From: Apium graveolens
Lineage: Eukaryota > Streptophyta > Magnoliopsida > Apiales > Apiaceae
NCBI RefSeq assembly: GCF_009905375.1
Contig: NC_133648.1
Span: forward strand, 90,832,631 to 90,896,630
Direction of reading: 5' to 3'
DNA: 64,000 nucleotides
Part shown: piece after piece, positions 23,401 to 35,388 of the stretch
How the letters are laid out: each line of letters opens with the position of its first letter
Numbering within the stretch: the stretch's first letter is position 1
Position numbers and translations under genes: made by a program
The notes under the pieces: generated by a model
The model's database searches: none
What the model was told of the DNA's origin: nothing
The model's input: only the letters and a program-made list of their open reading frames with translations

Positions 23401-25144
23401 CTGGCTTGGGCCATAGTCAAAAATTTCTGCGTCTGCCTCTTTCCTCTAAATATAACTTCTTTCTTCCCTGGGATATTTAGCTTAACTTTCTTCCCTTTAC
23501 AGTCTATCTGAGCATCATTGCTAGATAGCCAGTCCATTCCCAAAATTACATCAAACTCCCCTAATTTAAAAGGAATCAGATCAACACTAAAGGATTGCTC
23601 CCCTATGCCTATCTCACAGGCGGGGTGAATCTGGTTAACAGGAATAATTTCATGATTGGCTATTTCTACTTGCAAGGGTTCTATCAAGGGTTCAGCCTTA
23701 AGTCTTAACTTACGCGCAAAGTCCTTTGATATAAAAGATTTAGTTGCTCCCGAATCAAATAAAACATTTGCACTGACTGAATTTAGAGAAAGGGTACCTG
23801 CTATCACATCTGAATCTTTCATAGCATCCTGGACTGTCATGTTGAAAGTCCTCGCAGTAGGTGGCTTATTAGAAGCAACCCTGCTTGCTCCCGAAGCTGC
23901 TGGTTTGTTCATTGGGCATTCCCTCTTCCAATGACCCGGGCGTCCACACTGATGATAAGTGGTTGTTGGAATGATGGCAGGGGTTGATGATGGGCACTTA
24001 GTTGAATAGTGGCCTTCCCGACCGCACTTAAAGCAGGTTACTGGCTTTCCTTTACACTCCCCAGTGTGATTCCTTCCACATATGTTACAGGCTGGCAATG
24101 GGGGTCGAGACTGGTTGGAATAGGACATTCTTGATTTCTGGCCGCCCTGGCTCACACTCACACTCATTGGCCGCTTAAACCCAGTGTTCCTTCCTGGTAG
24201 GGACACTGCTCCTCGATTAAATCTAGTTGGGAAGCTCCTTCCTGCGGAACCTCCACCCATGCTCATACTTTTCCTCTTTATTCCTTTCTTCTCTCTTTCC
24301 TTCTGCATCTGTTCACTTCCAACTTCTACAATCATTGCCTTTTGCACCAGAGTGGCATAATCCGTAAGCTCAAGGATTGCCACCCTATTCTGAATCCACG
24401 GTTTCAGTCCCTGCTGAAACCTCCTAGCTTTCTTTTCCTCGGTGCTCACAAACTCCGGCACAAACCTTGATAACTCAGTAAATTTCGCTTCGTACTCTGC
24501 TACAGACAAGTTATTCTGCTTTAGCTCCAAGAACTTGAGCTCCATCTGGTTTTCTATAAACCTCGGGAAATACTTTCCCAGAAACAACTGACTAAATCTC
24601 TCCCAGGTTATAATAGCATCTGTCTCCATGTTTTTCTTGGCCTCCCACCAGTAGTTAGCTTCTCCTTTCAGAAGGTAGGTAGCAAATACAGTCTTCTGTG
24701 CCTCATCGGTACTTAAAATCTCAAAAGATTTCTCCATTTCCTTTAACCATGCCCTTGCCTCAACTGGGTCGGCTGATCCGTGGAACTCAGGGGGCTTAAG
24801 GGACTTAAAAGCCCTGAAAGAGTTTGCCACAGTATTGTTATTTCCTTGAGGGGTGGGTTGGGTTGACGTTCCAAATTCTGCCTTAGGAGTTGCATGAACT
24901 GGCCCATGGGATCCATGCCTGGGTTTGGTTCTGGTTGCTCAACCTCGGTTTCTCCTTCTTCAGCCTCTATCTCAAATCCCTCAACATCATATGTTTCCTC
25001 TTCCTCTTCATACAGAGAGTCATCCTGTTCCACATAATCCTCATCTTCCTCTTCATTGTGTTCCTGGTTCCTATCATCCTGGTTATGGCTTCCCTGGTCC
25101 TCAGATCCAGGGTTCGCCCTAGTTCCAATCTTTCTTGGCGGCAT
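20436..25144 (-). pseudogene. E2 gag-pol polyprotein (Tekay-type), one frameshift, one stop
   Basis: Starts at the ATG at 25144 (MPPRKIGTRANPG). Order: acidic N-terminus; gag domain ([20 protein letters not shown] to FARFVPEF-like region); zinc knuckles [12 protein letters not shown] and [14 protein letters not shown], with a third ([14 protein letters not shown]) lacking its first Cys; protease [12 protein letters not shown]; reverse transcriptase with FIDDILIYS; RNase H ([27 protein letters not shown]); integrase with the HHCC zone and VSDRDPRF and [11 protein letters not shown]; and a C-terminal chromodomain-like end ([17 protein letters not shown]). A single-base frameshift lies at about 24866-24890, between the acidic part and gag. 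A TGA at 21315-21317 replaces a Gly codon (RHG in E3) just before the second catalytic Asp of integrase. All enzyme motifs are otherwise intact. In chromoviruses the chromodomain directs insertion to heterochromatin, which fits this location. Confidence 0.9.
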
Positions 25145-25552
25145 GATTCTGATAATAAAAAAATTATTGGGAAAATTCAACGTTAGGTCACAATCATATA
25201 CAACATTGTGCCTTGCACAGCTCTTATAATGGGGAGAACGTATATCGCAATTCTATTATTTTAAGAAAGTTCTAATACGAAGTGCAGTAATAATAATGAT
25301 AAAAACAGTGATCTCGTCACTAATGAACTGAACCAAAGGAAACAAATATATACATAATGCGAGAAATACATAGTTTGATCTGGTCAAAAGTACAACAGTG
25401 CTACAGTCATCTGTCCCAAAAGTGATACACAAGAGTCTATCTGTCTAGTCAGAAAAAGGGATGCTATATACAAGTCTACTATCCCAGAAAATTGGCTCTT
25501 ATTAAGGCCTCGGCTAACTAGACAACTAGACTATTCCATCATCAATCCTGAA
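25145..25552 (-). other. E2 leader between the extra ORF and gag
   Basis: About 400 bp without a supported gene. It separates the end of the extra upstream ORF (25553) from the gag start (25144). No repeat or RNA motif was recognised. Confidence 0.6.
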
Positions 25553-25683
25553 TCACACACCGGAGCGGGTCAGCTCCCATACCCTTTCCATCGCACGACG
25601 GAAGATATAGTCGGCCTGCCACCTGGAGATCCTACCATGCCTGTCCCCCTGGAGCGATCTGAGCCTCGCTCGGGATGTGAGCT

Positions 25684-27100
25684 TGTTAGGGCGAAAACAC
25701 GCACTAATATTCACGCAAGTATACGCGTTCGCAAGTAATATAGAATACTTTCTAGTTCGTTCCCTCAGAGACTCAGACTAAGTTATTGTCTAATTAAACT
25801 CACTCACCAATGTATGATTACTTCTCAATGTTAAGATAACACTTAAAATTGTTGATTAAATATTAACTATAATTAACTACTTAATTAACCACTTAACTAA
25901 CACTTCAATTTATCAATAATAAAACACTCATGAGATCACAACTTCATTATTACTTCCTTCTATAGCCATTGTTATTACCTTTAGCATGTGACAATGATGA
26001 TATTAATCGAATAACATGAAACTGATAAAAGCCAACTTTCATTGTACTAATACCATTCTACCAAGCATCCACAATTAAGATAGAAGTTGAATAGTCATCA
26101 ATCATGTTGAGTTCCTATATGTCTACAGAAATTGACAACACAACGATTTAAGCACAAGTTATTCCTTTTGATTACATAGGGCAAATAAAACTGTTAGAGT
26201 TACCCACTAATCATGCACAACGTACATGAACCTATGCTAGCATGGCAAGTTCTAAATCTCAAGATCCACTGTCGCTTCACAAGAGATTAACACCCTATCT
26301 TATATGTTCGCGACGCACATAAGACGAATACGCACAACCAATACTAGATATCATGCAATCATCACACACTAAAGTATTAAACAATTAACTAAAGAATTCC
26401 ATAATAAATCCGTTGCAACCCCATGATCACAATTAGCCCATAATAGAACTTATCGCCATCATGGGTTCATAAGAAATCATGATAAACAACACAAGAAAAT
26501 AATAACTAAACTAATTATATTAAAACAGAGTACGTCACAAGAGTCAATAAGTCAAAGCAAGAAAACTAGCATCCAACGTTACAACGAAACAAGAATCACA
26601 AGAAAATATGCTCCCCCTTCGCTGCAGTGTGCCAAATCGGTCTTCTTCCTTATCTCCTTCGCTTCTTGCGCAAAACACAATCTAAAACATAATCTCCTTC
26701 TTATTCTCTATGAAAACGTCTCAAATCTACTTATATAATAGTCCCATAAAACTCAGATTACATAGAAGTTGGAAGCCAAACAGAAGTAGAAGTCTAAAAT
26801 AATTCAGCTTTTTCCCCGACCCTGCGCGGCCGCTCAGCATTGCTGCGCGGGCGCGCAGGACCCTACTGGAAAAATTCCAGGTTTGCTCCGTTTCTTCGCC
26901 GTAATCTGCCCGTTCTTTTCCTCTCGCAACGGTGAACACATGCCAAGGCTTATTCTTGATGATTCCCCTCCGAAATGCAACTAATACCCTGAAATGCATA
27001 AACACTAGAAAAACGCATCAAATACACAAAATACTTGATTTCAAGACACCAATTTAAGCCATTTTAAGACGTTCGAAGTGGTATAAAATGCCACTTATCA
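25684..27100 (-). repeat. E1 3' LTR
   Basis: Plus strand TGTTAGGGCGAAAACACGC to AAATGCCACTTATCA. It contains the GC-rich hairpin module at 26821-26859. Apart from a 1-bp indel and about a dozen substitutions it is identical to the 5' LTR. No gene is present; a short open frame across the GC module is spurious. Confidence 0.95.
26821..26859. repeat. GC-rich hairpin module in the E1 3' LTR
   Basis: Perfect 8-bp outer arms CCTGCGCG and CGCGCAGG enclose a second inverted repeat, CAGCA-T-TGCTG. The same module lies in the 5' LTR at 36526-36564 (one G to A change) and in the pol-env spacer at 29686-29723. Confidence 0.8.
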
Positions 27101-28238
27101 CACCCCCAAACTTAAATCGATGCTTGTCCTCAAGCATCACAGACTCAAAACAAATAAAAATATGCATGAATGCAATCTATATGAAAATGCAACGATCCCC
27201 CTTACTACAATTAACCAACCAAATTGTCACGTCTCAACGAATGCAGTTAGACAACTAAAGATCAATAAACTCATGCAAACGGACATACAGCCAGAAACGT
27301 GGTGTGTGCAAATGCTTAACAGATATGCTTCGAAACTAGACCAATTACTATGGCTAGACTATCCTCAAGGCAATCCTACGATTATACAAAGAATAAAAAT
27401 TCTAGGCACAAAGTGATATACAACACTACAAGAACTCTGGAGCTTACTACGGAATCGTGCTTTTTATTTACAACTCAAATGCTTATTTGACCGTGCAATG
27501 AGTGAGGTCCACAAAAGACTTATACAATGGTATCCATGTAACGAGCGTTAGGTTAGCGGATCCCAGACTCTAAAAGCCTTAGGTCACTAGGCACAAAGTC
27601 CCCTAAGAACTTAATAACTCGAATACCAAAGAGCCCACTCTTGATCAATTATGCAATTTTTTTTTCTCTGAGCAAGTGCGTTTCGCTCCATCCTGCTCAA
27701 CCCTAGACTACTCGCATAACATGCGAGCCGGCTACTAGCCATTTGACGCCTAGCCACAACTAGTAACAAATTCCATTTTTACTCCTTTTTTTTTCTTTTT
27801 CATGCCTTTACCACTAAGAACCTATTATCAAATTCTAAGCATAATAAATAGATTATCCTCGAAAATAATCAGATCATAACAACAATCTAGCCCTTAAGCA
27901 TTCTCTAAGACTTAGTGAAAATACAAGTGCTTCTAGCATGCATATCAACCTACACAACTTAATATCACTTTAATGCTATCACTACACTCGCATCAATATC
28001 ATAATTCAGTCGATAAATCATTGCAAAAGGGATTATGGTATATGCATGAGCTATATGATATGACAAACAAATAAAGCTATATAAAAAAACTATATGGCAA
28101 AAATTATGCAACTATATGAACTAACTATCATGAATATGCAGCTATATGACACACACAAAATATTCCTTAACTACCACCCCCAAACTTAAAATCTTCACTG
28201 TCCCCAGTGAAGGTAGTAGAAAGGAACACAGGGTATAC
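27101..28238 (-). other. E1 3' untranslated stretch with polypurine tract
   Basis: The polypurine tract is at 27101-27113 (minus strand AAGTTTGGGGGTG), next to the 3' LTR; a second purine-rich copy, GTTTGGGGGTGG, lies near 28176-28188, just downstream of the env-like ORF. The 1.1 kb between them is AT-rich and shows no supported gene. The second tract resembles the extra polypurine tract known from some plant Ty3 elements; its function here is inferred. Confidence 0.6.
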
Positions 28239-29411
28239 CTACTCGGAGTCATCATCATCATCACCCTCAGTGGGTGGAGTATCAGGCGGCGGGTATGCAG
28301 AGTCCTCACCAAAAACTGGCCACTGGATATCAGCTCCAAGGCCTCGAAAAGCAGTCCCTAACGCAAGAGTGAGCTCCTGAGCAAACCTGCTCTGCGTCTC
28401 ATACATGGCATCCATCCACCGTGAAAGCCTCCTATACTGGGCATCACCCATCCCAGCACCCTCCTGAGCTCTCGAAGAACCAGCCTCACCACGCCCTGGC
28501 CTAGCCATAGTAGCACCTCGTGCTGGACGTCCTCCTGGAAGACGATAACCCAGCCCATGCTCCTCAGGCTCACCACCGGTCCACTCCTGCATCCCATTCA
28601 GAGTGCCAGAATCTATCGGAGCTGCCGGCAACTGCAACTGCTCATGAGCCGGCCAGTTCACTCCTACTGCTCGGCATAGCTTCGTAACCGTGGATGCATA
28701 AGGGATGTTCATATGCTTTGCTCCCCTCAAAAACTTCAGAATTCCTTGGTAGATAAACTCACCAAGGTCCACATAGTATTCCTCATTCAGAATTCCCCAC
28801 AACAACTGTTCTCTCTCAACTGTGACCTCGTGTGCATGTGAAGAAGGCAAAATATTAGCACATATAAATGCATTCCATGCACGGGCATACCTGTTCATGG
28901 CAATCGCCGGAAAGTGACGATACTCATTATTGGCTGGACTGCGGTTCCAAACTGTGCCCGGTCGACAGAGAGTCGCACAAATCAAATCCAAGTCAAAATC
29001 CTCAGCAGTCTTTTCATTCCAGTTCTCCTCCTCGGGCTTCCTCTCTCACTGTCCAATCACACGGCGAATCGCCGCAGGATGATAATCAACCGTCAGCCCA
29101 CGAACTACAGAAAACCCATTCTTTTCAGCCTTCGCGTTCGCGTAGAACTCGCGAACAACACTCATCGGTACTGCTTCGGGTGACTCACAAAAAGCTATCC
29201 ACCCCTTCTCTGCAATCATGGGCAACAACTCACCATCCCTCTCTGATGGTAAAAACCCCCTCTCCTTCAGAATCGGCTTCCCCAACAGCCTAGTGTACTC
29301 CTCCTCCGCAGCTCTGTCAGTTAACCGAGGCCTTGCAGCAGTACCCCTTGATGAATCAGCAGTAGGAACTGTGCTGCTGCTGTCAATAGTGCGTGCTCTC
29401 TTGGGTGCCAT
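28239..29411 (-). pseudogene. E1 env-like ORF (plant-transposon-protein type), one stop
   Basis: The frame starts MAPKRARTIDSSSTVP at 29411 and ends at 28239: 390 codons plus stop, read through in a single phase except for one TGA at 29046-29048 (after RRVIGQ). Features: basic Ser/Thr-rich N-terminus, a globular region (LLGKPILKERGF, GWIAFCESPE, VVREFYANAK, LLWGILNEEYYVDLGEFIY), then a Gly/Arg-rich linker and an acidic tail (GDDDDDSE). The globular part resembles the 'putative plant transposon protein' family found as the second ORF of Athila-type elements, often called env-like; its function is not established. No clear membrane segment is visible. The stop is probably CGA to TGA. Confidence 0.75.
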
Positions 29412-29880
29412 TGATTTGTGAATAAAAGTGTGTAAGAACTGATTTTTGATGTTTATAAGAGGGTTTAAGTGTAGGAAGTTTGTGGGAGATATGTAGGATA
29501 GGTGTATGTATATATAGGGTGTGGAGTAGGTTAAATTAGATTAGGAGTGGGGTTGAGGGATAAAATCATGGGGTAATGGGAAAAGAATTCGTGGGTTTAT
29601 GGGCTGTGATGGGTTTTTGTGTTTTTGTTTTTGTTTTTGTTTTTTTTTTTTTTCTGAACTGTAAAAAATTTTCTGGAACTCGACCCCTGCGCGGCCGCTC
29701 AGCATTTCTGCGCGGGCGCGCAGAGGGTCTCTGGAAATTTTTTTTTCAGCCCCTGTTTCCTGATTTTTTTGTGTTTTTGTATAGGTTATTAACTTCTAAG
29801 GGTTCCTGTAACAACAATTCATGGGTTGCCTCCCACGCAGCGCTTCTTTTTCGTCATTAGCTTGACGTTCCGTACCTTTC
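29412..29880 (-). other. E1 pol-env spacer
   Basis: Contains the GC-rich module (29686-29723, arms CCTGCGCG/CGCGCAG), a long T/A-homopolymer region around 29620-29655 and a conserved block tgcctcccacgcagcgcttc near 29830. A splice acceptor or internal promoter for the env-like ORF could lie here, but nothing decisive is visible. Confidence 0.6.
29686..29723. repeat. GC-rich hairpin module in the E1 spacer
   Basis: CCTGCGCGGCCGCTCAGCAT is followed by TTCTGCGCGGGCGCGCAG; the copy differs from the LTR module by a TTC/TGC change in the loop. In E7 the same spacer carries three 51-bp tandem copies. Confidence 0.8.
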
Positions 29881-32800
29881 TTAAGTAGTCAACAAAATGG
29901 CACTAACCACCTCTCGGTTTCCCATGTCCCCATAGTAGTGCTTCAACCGCTGACCGTTAACCTTGAATGCTTGGTCCGAATCATTTTCAAAAATTTCCAC
30001 CGCTCCATGTGGAGACACAGTTTTGACAATAAAAGGTCCAGACCACCTTGATTTCAACTTCCCAGGAAAAAGTCAGAGCTGAGAGTTGAATAACAGAACT
30101 TGTTGCCCTGGCACAAATAACTTAGGATGTAGCTTCCTATCGTGCCACCTCTTCACCTTTTCCTTATATATTTTGTTATTCTCGTACGCTTGCAGTCGAA
30201 ATTCATCAAGTTCATTAAGCTGAAGCATTCTTTTCTTACCAGCTGCATCTAAATCCAGGTTCAATTTCTTCAATGCCCAGTAGGCCTTATGCTCAAGCTC
30301 CGCCGGTAGATGACATCCCTTACCGTACACCAACTGAAACGGTGACATCCCAAGTGGAGTTTTGTATGCTATTCTGTAAGCCCAAACAGCTTCATCGAGC
30401 TTTAAAGACCAATCCTTCCTTGACGGACAAACAACCTTCTCTAGAATGCACTTTATCTCTCTGTTAGACACTTCCGCTTGACCATTTGTTTGTGGATGAT
30501 AGGCAGTAGCTACTCGATGATTCACATTATAACGCTGCATCATAGAAGTGAACTTACGGTTGCAAAAATGCGATCCTTCATCACTTATGATTACCCGAGG
30601 CATTCCAAACCTTGTGAAAATTTGCTTATGAAGAAAATTTAGCACTACCTTTGCATCATTTGTCGGTAAAGCTTTAACTTCGACCCATTTTGAGACATAA
30701 TCGACTGCCAGCAAGATGTACTGATTATTACAAGATGAGATAAAAGACCCCATGAAATCGATTCCCCATACATCAAAGACCTCGACTTCAAGCATCACAT
30801 TTAATGGCATCTCATCCTTCCTTGACAAATTTCCCACTCTTTGGCAACGATCACACCTTAAAACAAACTGATGAGCATCCTTGAACAAAGTAGGCCAGAA
30901 AAAACCTGCTTGCAGAATACGAGCTGCCGTCTTCTCACCTCCATAGTGTCCACCATAAACCGTGGAATGGCAGTCTCGTAATATCCCCTCCATCTCACAG
31001 AACGGGATACATCTCCTGATGATCTGGTCAGCTCCCTGTCTAAACAAATATGGTTCATACCACATATACCACTTCACCTCATGCAGAAACTTCTTCTTTT
31101 GAGCGGATGTCAAATTAAGTGGCATTATATTACTGACAAGATAGTTTACAATATCTGCAAACCATGGTTCTTCCTCCTGAATTGCAAACAACTGTTTATC
31201 CGGAAAAGATTCATTGATTAACGTCCTATCTTGTGAAGTAGAATCGGGATTCTCCAACCTAGAGAGATGGTCAGCTACTTGATTCTCAGTACCTTTTCTA
31301 TCTTTGATCTCTAACTCAAATTCCTGAAGTAAAAGCACCCAACGAATGAGTCTCGGCTTTGAATCCTTCTTAGAAACCAGATAGCGAATAGCTGCATGAT
31401 CAGTGAATACTGTCACTTTCGTACCAAGCAGATAAGATCGAAATTTCTCAAAGCCAAAGACTATAGCCAAAACCTCCTTCTCAGTAGTGGTGTAGTTCAA
31501 TTGGGCCCCATTTAAAGTCTTACTCGCATAGTAGACCACATGGAAGAGATTTTTCTTGCGCTATCCCAGAACTGCACCTACCGCATAATCACTCACATCA
31601 CACATCATCTCAAACGGTTCTGTCCAATCTGGTGCTATAATAACTGGTGCCGTGATCAAACTCTCCTTGAGAGTCTCGAATGCTGCCAAACATTCATCAT
31701 CAAATTTGAAAGGCACATCTTTCTCAAGTAAATTGCACAATGGCTTAGATATCTTTGAAAAGTCCTTGATGAATCGCCGATAAAAACCCGCATGACCGAG
31801 AAAACTACGGATTCCTTTCACAGAATTGGGTGGGGGAAGATTTTCAATGACTCCCACCTTGGCCTTGTCCACCTCCAGACCTTTGCTAGAGACCTTATGC
31901 CCAAGGATAATGCCTTCACGCACCATAAAATGACATTTCTCCCAATTAAGCACCAAATTAGTTTCCACGTATCTTTTGAGTACGGCGCGCAGATTATTCA
32001 AACATTCATCATATGAGTGTCCAAAGACGGAGAAGTCATCCATGAACACTTCGACGTTATTTCCAATCATGTCAGAGAATATAGCCATCATACATCTCTG
32101 AAAGGTGGCCGGGGCGCCACATAACCCAAACGAAACTCTACGAAAAGCAAATGTGCCAAATGGACAAGTGAAGGTAGTCTTTTCCTGATCCTCTGGTGCA
32201 ATACAAATCTGATTATACCCGGAATAACCATCCAGAAGACAAAAATACTCATGTCCCGCCAATCTGTCAAGCATTTGATCAATGAATGGGAGAGGGAAGT
32301 GATCCTTCCTTGTGGCTTTGTTCAATTTTCTATAATCCATGCATACTCTCCATCCTGTAACTGTTCGAGTAGGGATGAGCTCATTCTTTTCATTTGCGAC
32401 CACAGTGATACCTCCTTTCTTAGGTACACATTGCACGGGGCTCACCCACGAGCTGTCAGAAATAGGATAAATGATGCCTGCATCTAGCCATTTCAGAATT
32501 TCTTTCTTCACCACCTCCTTCATGATCGGGTTCAGTCTTCGTTGCTGTTCCACAGTTGGCTTACTACCTTCCTCTAGCAGAATTTTATGCATACAATATG
32601 AAGGACTTATCCCCTTGATGTCTGCTATGGTCCATCCTATAGCCGATTTGAATTCTCTCAAAATCCTTAAGAGCTTGTCTTCCTCACTACCTGAAAGGTC
32701 AGCTGAAATAATAACAGGTAACGTAGATGAATCACCTAAAAAAGCATACCTCAAGTGTTCAGGTAATGGTTTGAGCTCCAAGGTAGGTGCTTCCTCTATT

Positions 32801-35247
32801 GATGGTTTGAGCTTCCCTTCAGCATTCTTAAGGTCAGAAGTACCAAGAGATTCAAATGGTATGTCGAGCTTTCGCTTCCATGGAGAAGCTTTCAGATATT
32901 GTAATTGCTCGTTGCTATCTTCATCATCGCTGTCAAAATCCCCCACTAAGGCCTTTTCCAATGCATCAGACATTAGCATGTGATCGAGTTCCGAAGTAAC
33001 CGCAGAATCAATCACATCCACTTTTAAGCACTCCTCATCTTCTGTAGGGAATTTCATTGCCTTGAATACGTTGAAGGTCACATCCTGATCTTGGACCCGC
33101 ATAGTAAGTTCCCCTTTTTGCACATCTATCAAGGTACGGCCAGTAGCCAAGAAAGGCCTCCCCAAGATTATGGGAATCTTCTTATCTTCCTCAAAATCCA
33201 GAATAACAAAATCAGCAGGAAAGAAGAGCTTATCCACCTTGACGAGCACATCCTCAACTATGCCCCTTGGGTAAGTAATGGAACGGTCCGCCAATTGTAG
33301 CGACATGTATGTGGGTTTTGGATCAGGCAGATCCAGCTTTTTAAAGATCGATAAGGGCATTAGATTAATGCTTGCTCCCAAATCACAAAGGCACTTGTCA
33401 AAAGTTAGATTGCCAATGGTGCAAGGAATGGTGAAGCTTCCTGGATCTTTCAGTTTTGGTGGTAACTTTTGCTGCAGAACAGCGCTGCATTCTTCCGTGA
33501 GAGCAACGGTTTCAAGGTCATCCAGTTTCACCTTCCTTGAAAGAATAGTCTTCATGAACTTCGCATAACTAGGCATTTGTTCCAGAGCCTCAGTGAAAGG
33601 TATATTGATGTGAAGTTTCTTGAACACCTCCAGAAACTTCCCGAACTGTCTATCCAGCTTTTGTTGCTGCAATCTCTTAGGAAAAGGTGGTGGAGGATAG
33701 AGCTGTTTCTCCCCTGTATTAGCCTCAGGCAGAGTGTGTTCAACAGTAGTCTTCTTTGGTTCCGCCACTTTCTCCTTTTGCTTAGATTCTTCATCTCTAA
33801 CTTCAGTTTCGACTTCTTTTGCCTTTTCAGCATCAGCTACTTTTCCAGACCTTAAGGTAATAGCCTTGACTTGCTCTTTAGCTTCCTTCCTGCCTGGTAC
33901 TTCCGTGTCACTGGGAAGAGTGCCAGGTTGACGATTGAGCACTGCATTGGCTAATTGACCGATTTGATTTTCCAAGGTCTTGATAGAAACCGCCTGACTC
34001 TTGCACAACAGCTTAAGTTCCTCAAAATCAGCACTAGTAGGTGCAGCTGCACTTCCCTGTTGAGGATATGATTGCCTTGTAGTATACTGCTGTGGTTGCT
34101 GGAATCCAGGTGGGTTAAACTGTTTACTTACTCCTTGCTGATATGTTGGCTGAATAGCATTCTGATTATTCCCCCAGCTGAAATTTGGATGATTTCTGTT
34201 GTTAGGATGATAGGTCGCTGGCACAGGCTGCTGTTGTCGCTGATAATTATTCACATACTGAACAGATTCGTTGACAAGAGAACACTGATCCGTAGCATGA
34301 GAACCTGCACAAAGCTCACAAACCATAGCTATTTGATTAACTCCATACGTAGCCAAGGAATCAACCTTCATTGATAGCGCTTGGAGCTGGGCTGCAATAG
34401 CGGTGGCTGCATCAACTTCCAGAATACCTGCTACCTTGCCTGACGTCATCCTCTGAGTTGGGTTTTGATACTCATTTGCAGCCATCGTCTCGATAAGATT
34501 ATACGCCTCAGTATAGCTTTTAGCCCATAAGGCGCCTCCAGCTGCTGCATCGAGCATGGGCCGAGATTGGGCCCCCAAACCATTATAAAAACCAGTGATT
34601 ACCATCCAATCCGGCATTCCATGATGTGGACATTTTCTCAACATTTCCTTGTAGCGTTCCCAAGCCTCGCACATAGATTCTGTAGGTTGCTGCGCAAACT
34701 GAGTAAGAGCACTCCTCATAGCAGCAGTCTTTGCCATTGGATAAAACTTCACCAGAAACTTTTGCGCAAGATCTTGCCACGTAGTGATGGACCCAGCTGG
34801 TTCAGAATGTAACCAGTCTTTAGCTTTATCCCTCAGTGAGAATGGAAAAAGCCTCAACTTGATAGCCTCATCAGTCACGCCATTATACTTAAAAGTGCTG
34901 CAGATCTCGACAAAATTCCTTATGTGCATGTTGGGGTCTTCAGTTGCCGCTCCTCCAAAAGAAACAGAATTCTGCACCATCTGAATAGTGCCCGGCTTGA
35001 TTTCAAAAGTGTTAGCTTGAATAGCCGGATGAAGGATGCTTGACTGAATGTCATCAATTTTAGGCCGAGAAAAATCCATAAGAGCTGGATCAGCTTGAAC
35101 AATACGATCTCCCATGTTTACTGGTTTCTTCTGCTCAGTTCCTGAATCCGAATCCTCAAAATCTAACTTCTCCGGAGTATCAAGAACTTCGTCTTTCTCC
35201 TCAGCTGTATCTAAGGTCCTCTTGCGAGCACGAGAACGAGTTTGCAT
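29881..35247 (-). pseudogene. E1 gag-pol polyprotein (Athila-like), two in-frame stops
   Basis: One phase runs from MQTRSRARKRTLDTAEEK (35247) to a TAA at 29881-29883, 1,789 codons, with two stops inside: TAG at 31561-31563 and TGA at 30073-30075. Order: gag (NMHIRNFVEICSTFKYNGV; LRLFPFSLRDKAKDWL), a zinc-binding-like CELCAGSHATDQC, protease (CDLGASINLMP), reverse transcriptase (WRVCMDYRKLN, FMDDFSVF), RNase H ([28 protein letters not shown]), integrase ([47 protein letters not shown]) and an end [11 protein letters not shown]. The TAG lies in RNase H; E7 keeps Gln there. The TGA lies near the C-terminus; E7 has an Arg (CGT) codon there. No frameshift was found. Confidence 0.9.
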
Positions 35248-35364
35248 AAACGCTTGCTAAAGTACCTGAAACACAACCGAAAAGAGTAAGTAACTACTAA
35301 GTCCTAATCACTGAGTCCTAATGACCAATGATGTTAAGTACATAAACTAAACAAATACGCCGAG

Positions 35365-35382
35365 TCCCCGGCAGCGGCGCCA
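35365..35382 (-). other. E1 primer binding site (tRNA-Asp type)
   Basis: Minus strand TGGCGCCGCTGCCGGGGA, six bases inside the 5' LTR boundary, matching the tRNA-Asp primer site usual for Athila elements. Between it and gag (35248-35364) is a short leader. Confidence 0.85.
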
Positions 35383-35388
35383 AAAACT

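Noticed and set aside
28868..29293. 141-codon plus-strand open frame
   Set aside because: Mirror frame of the E1 env-like ORF, without own features.
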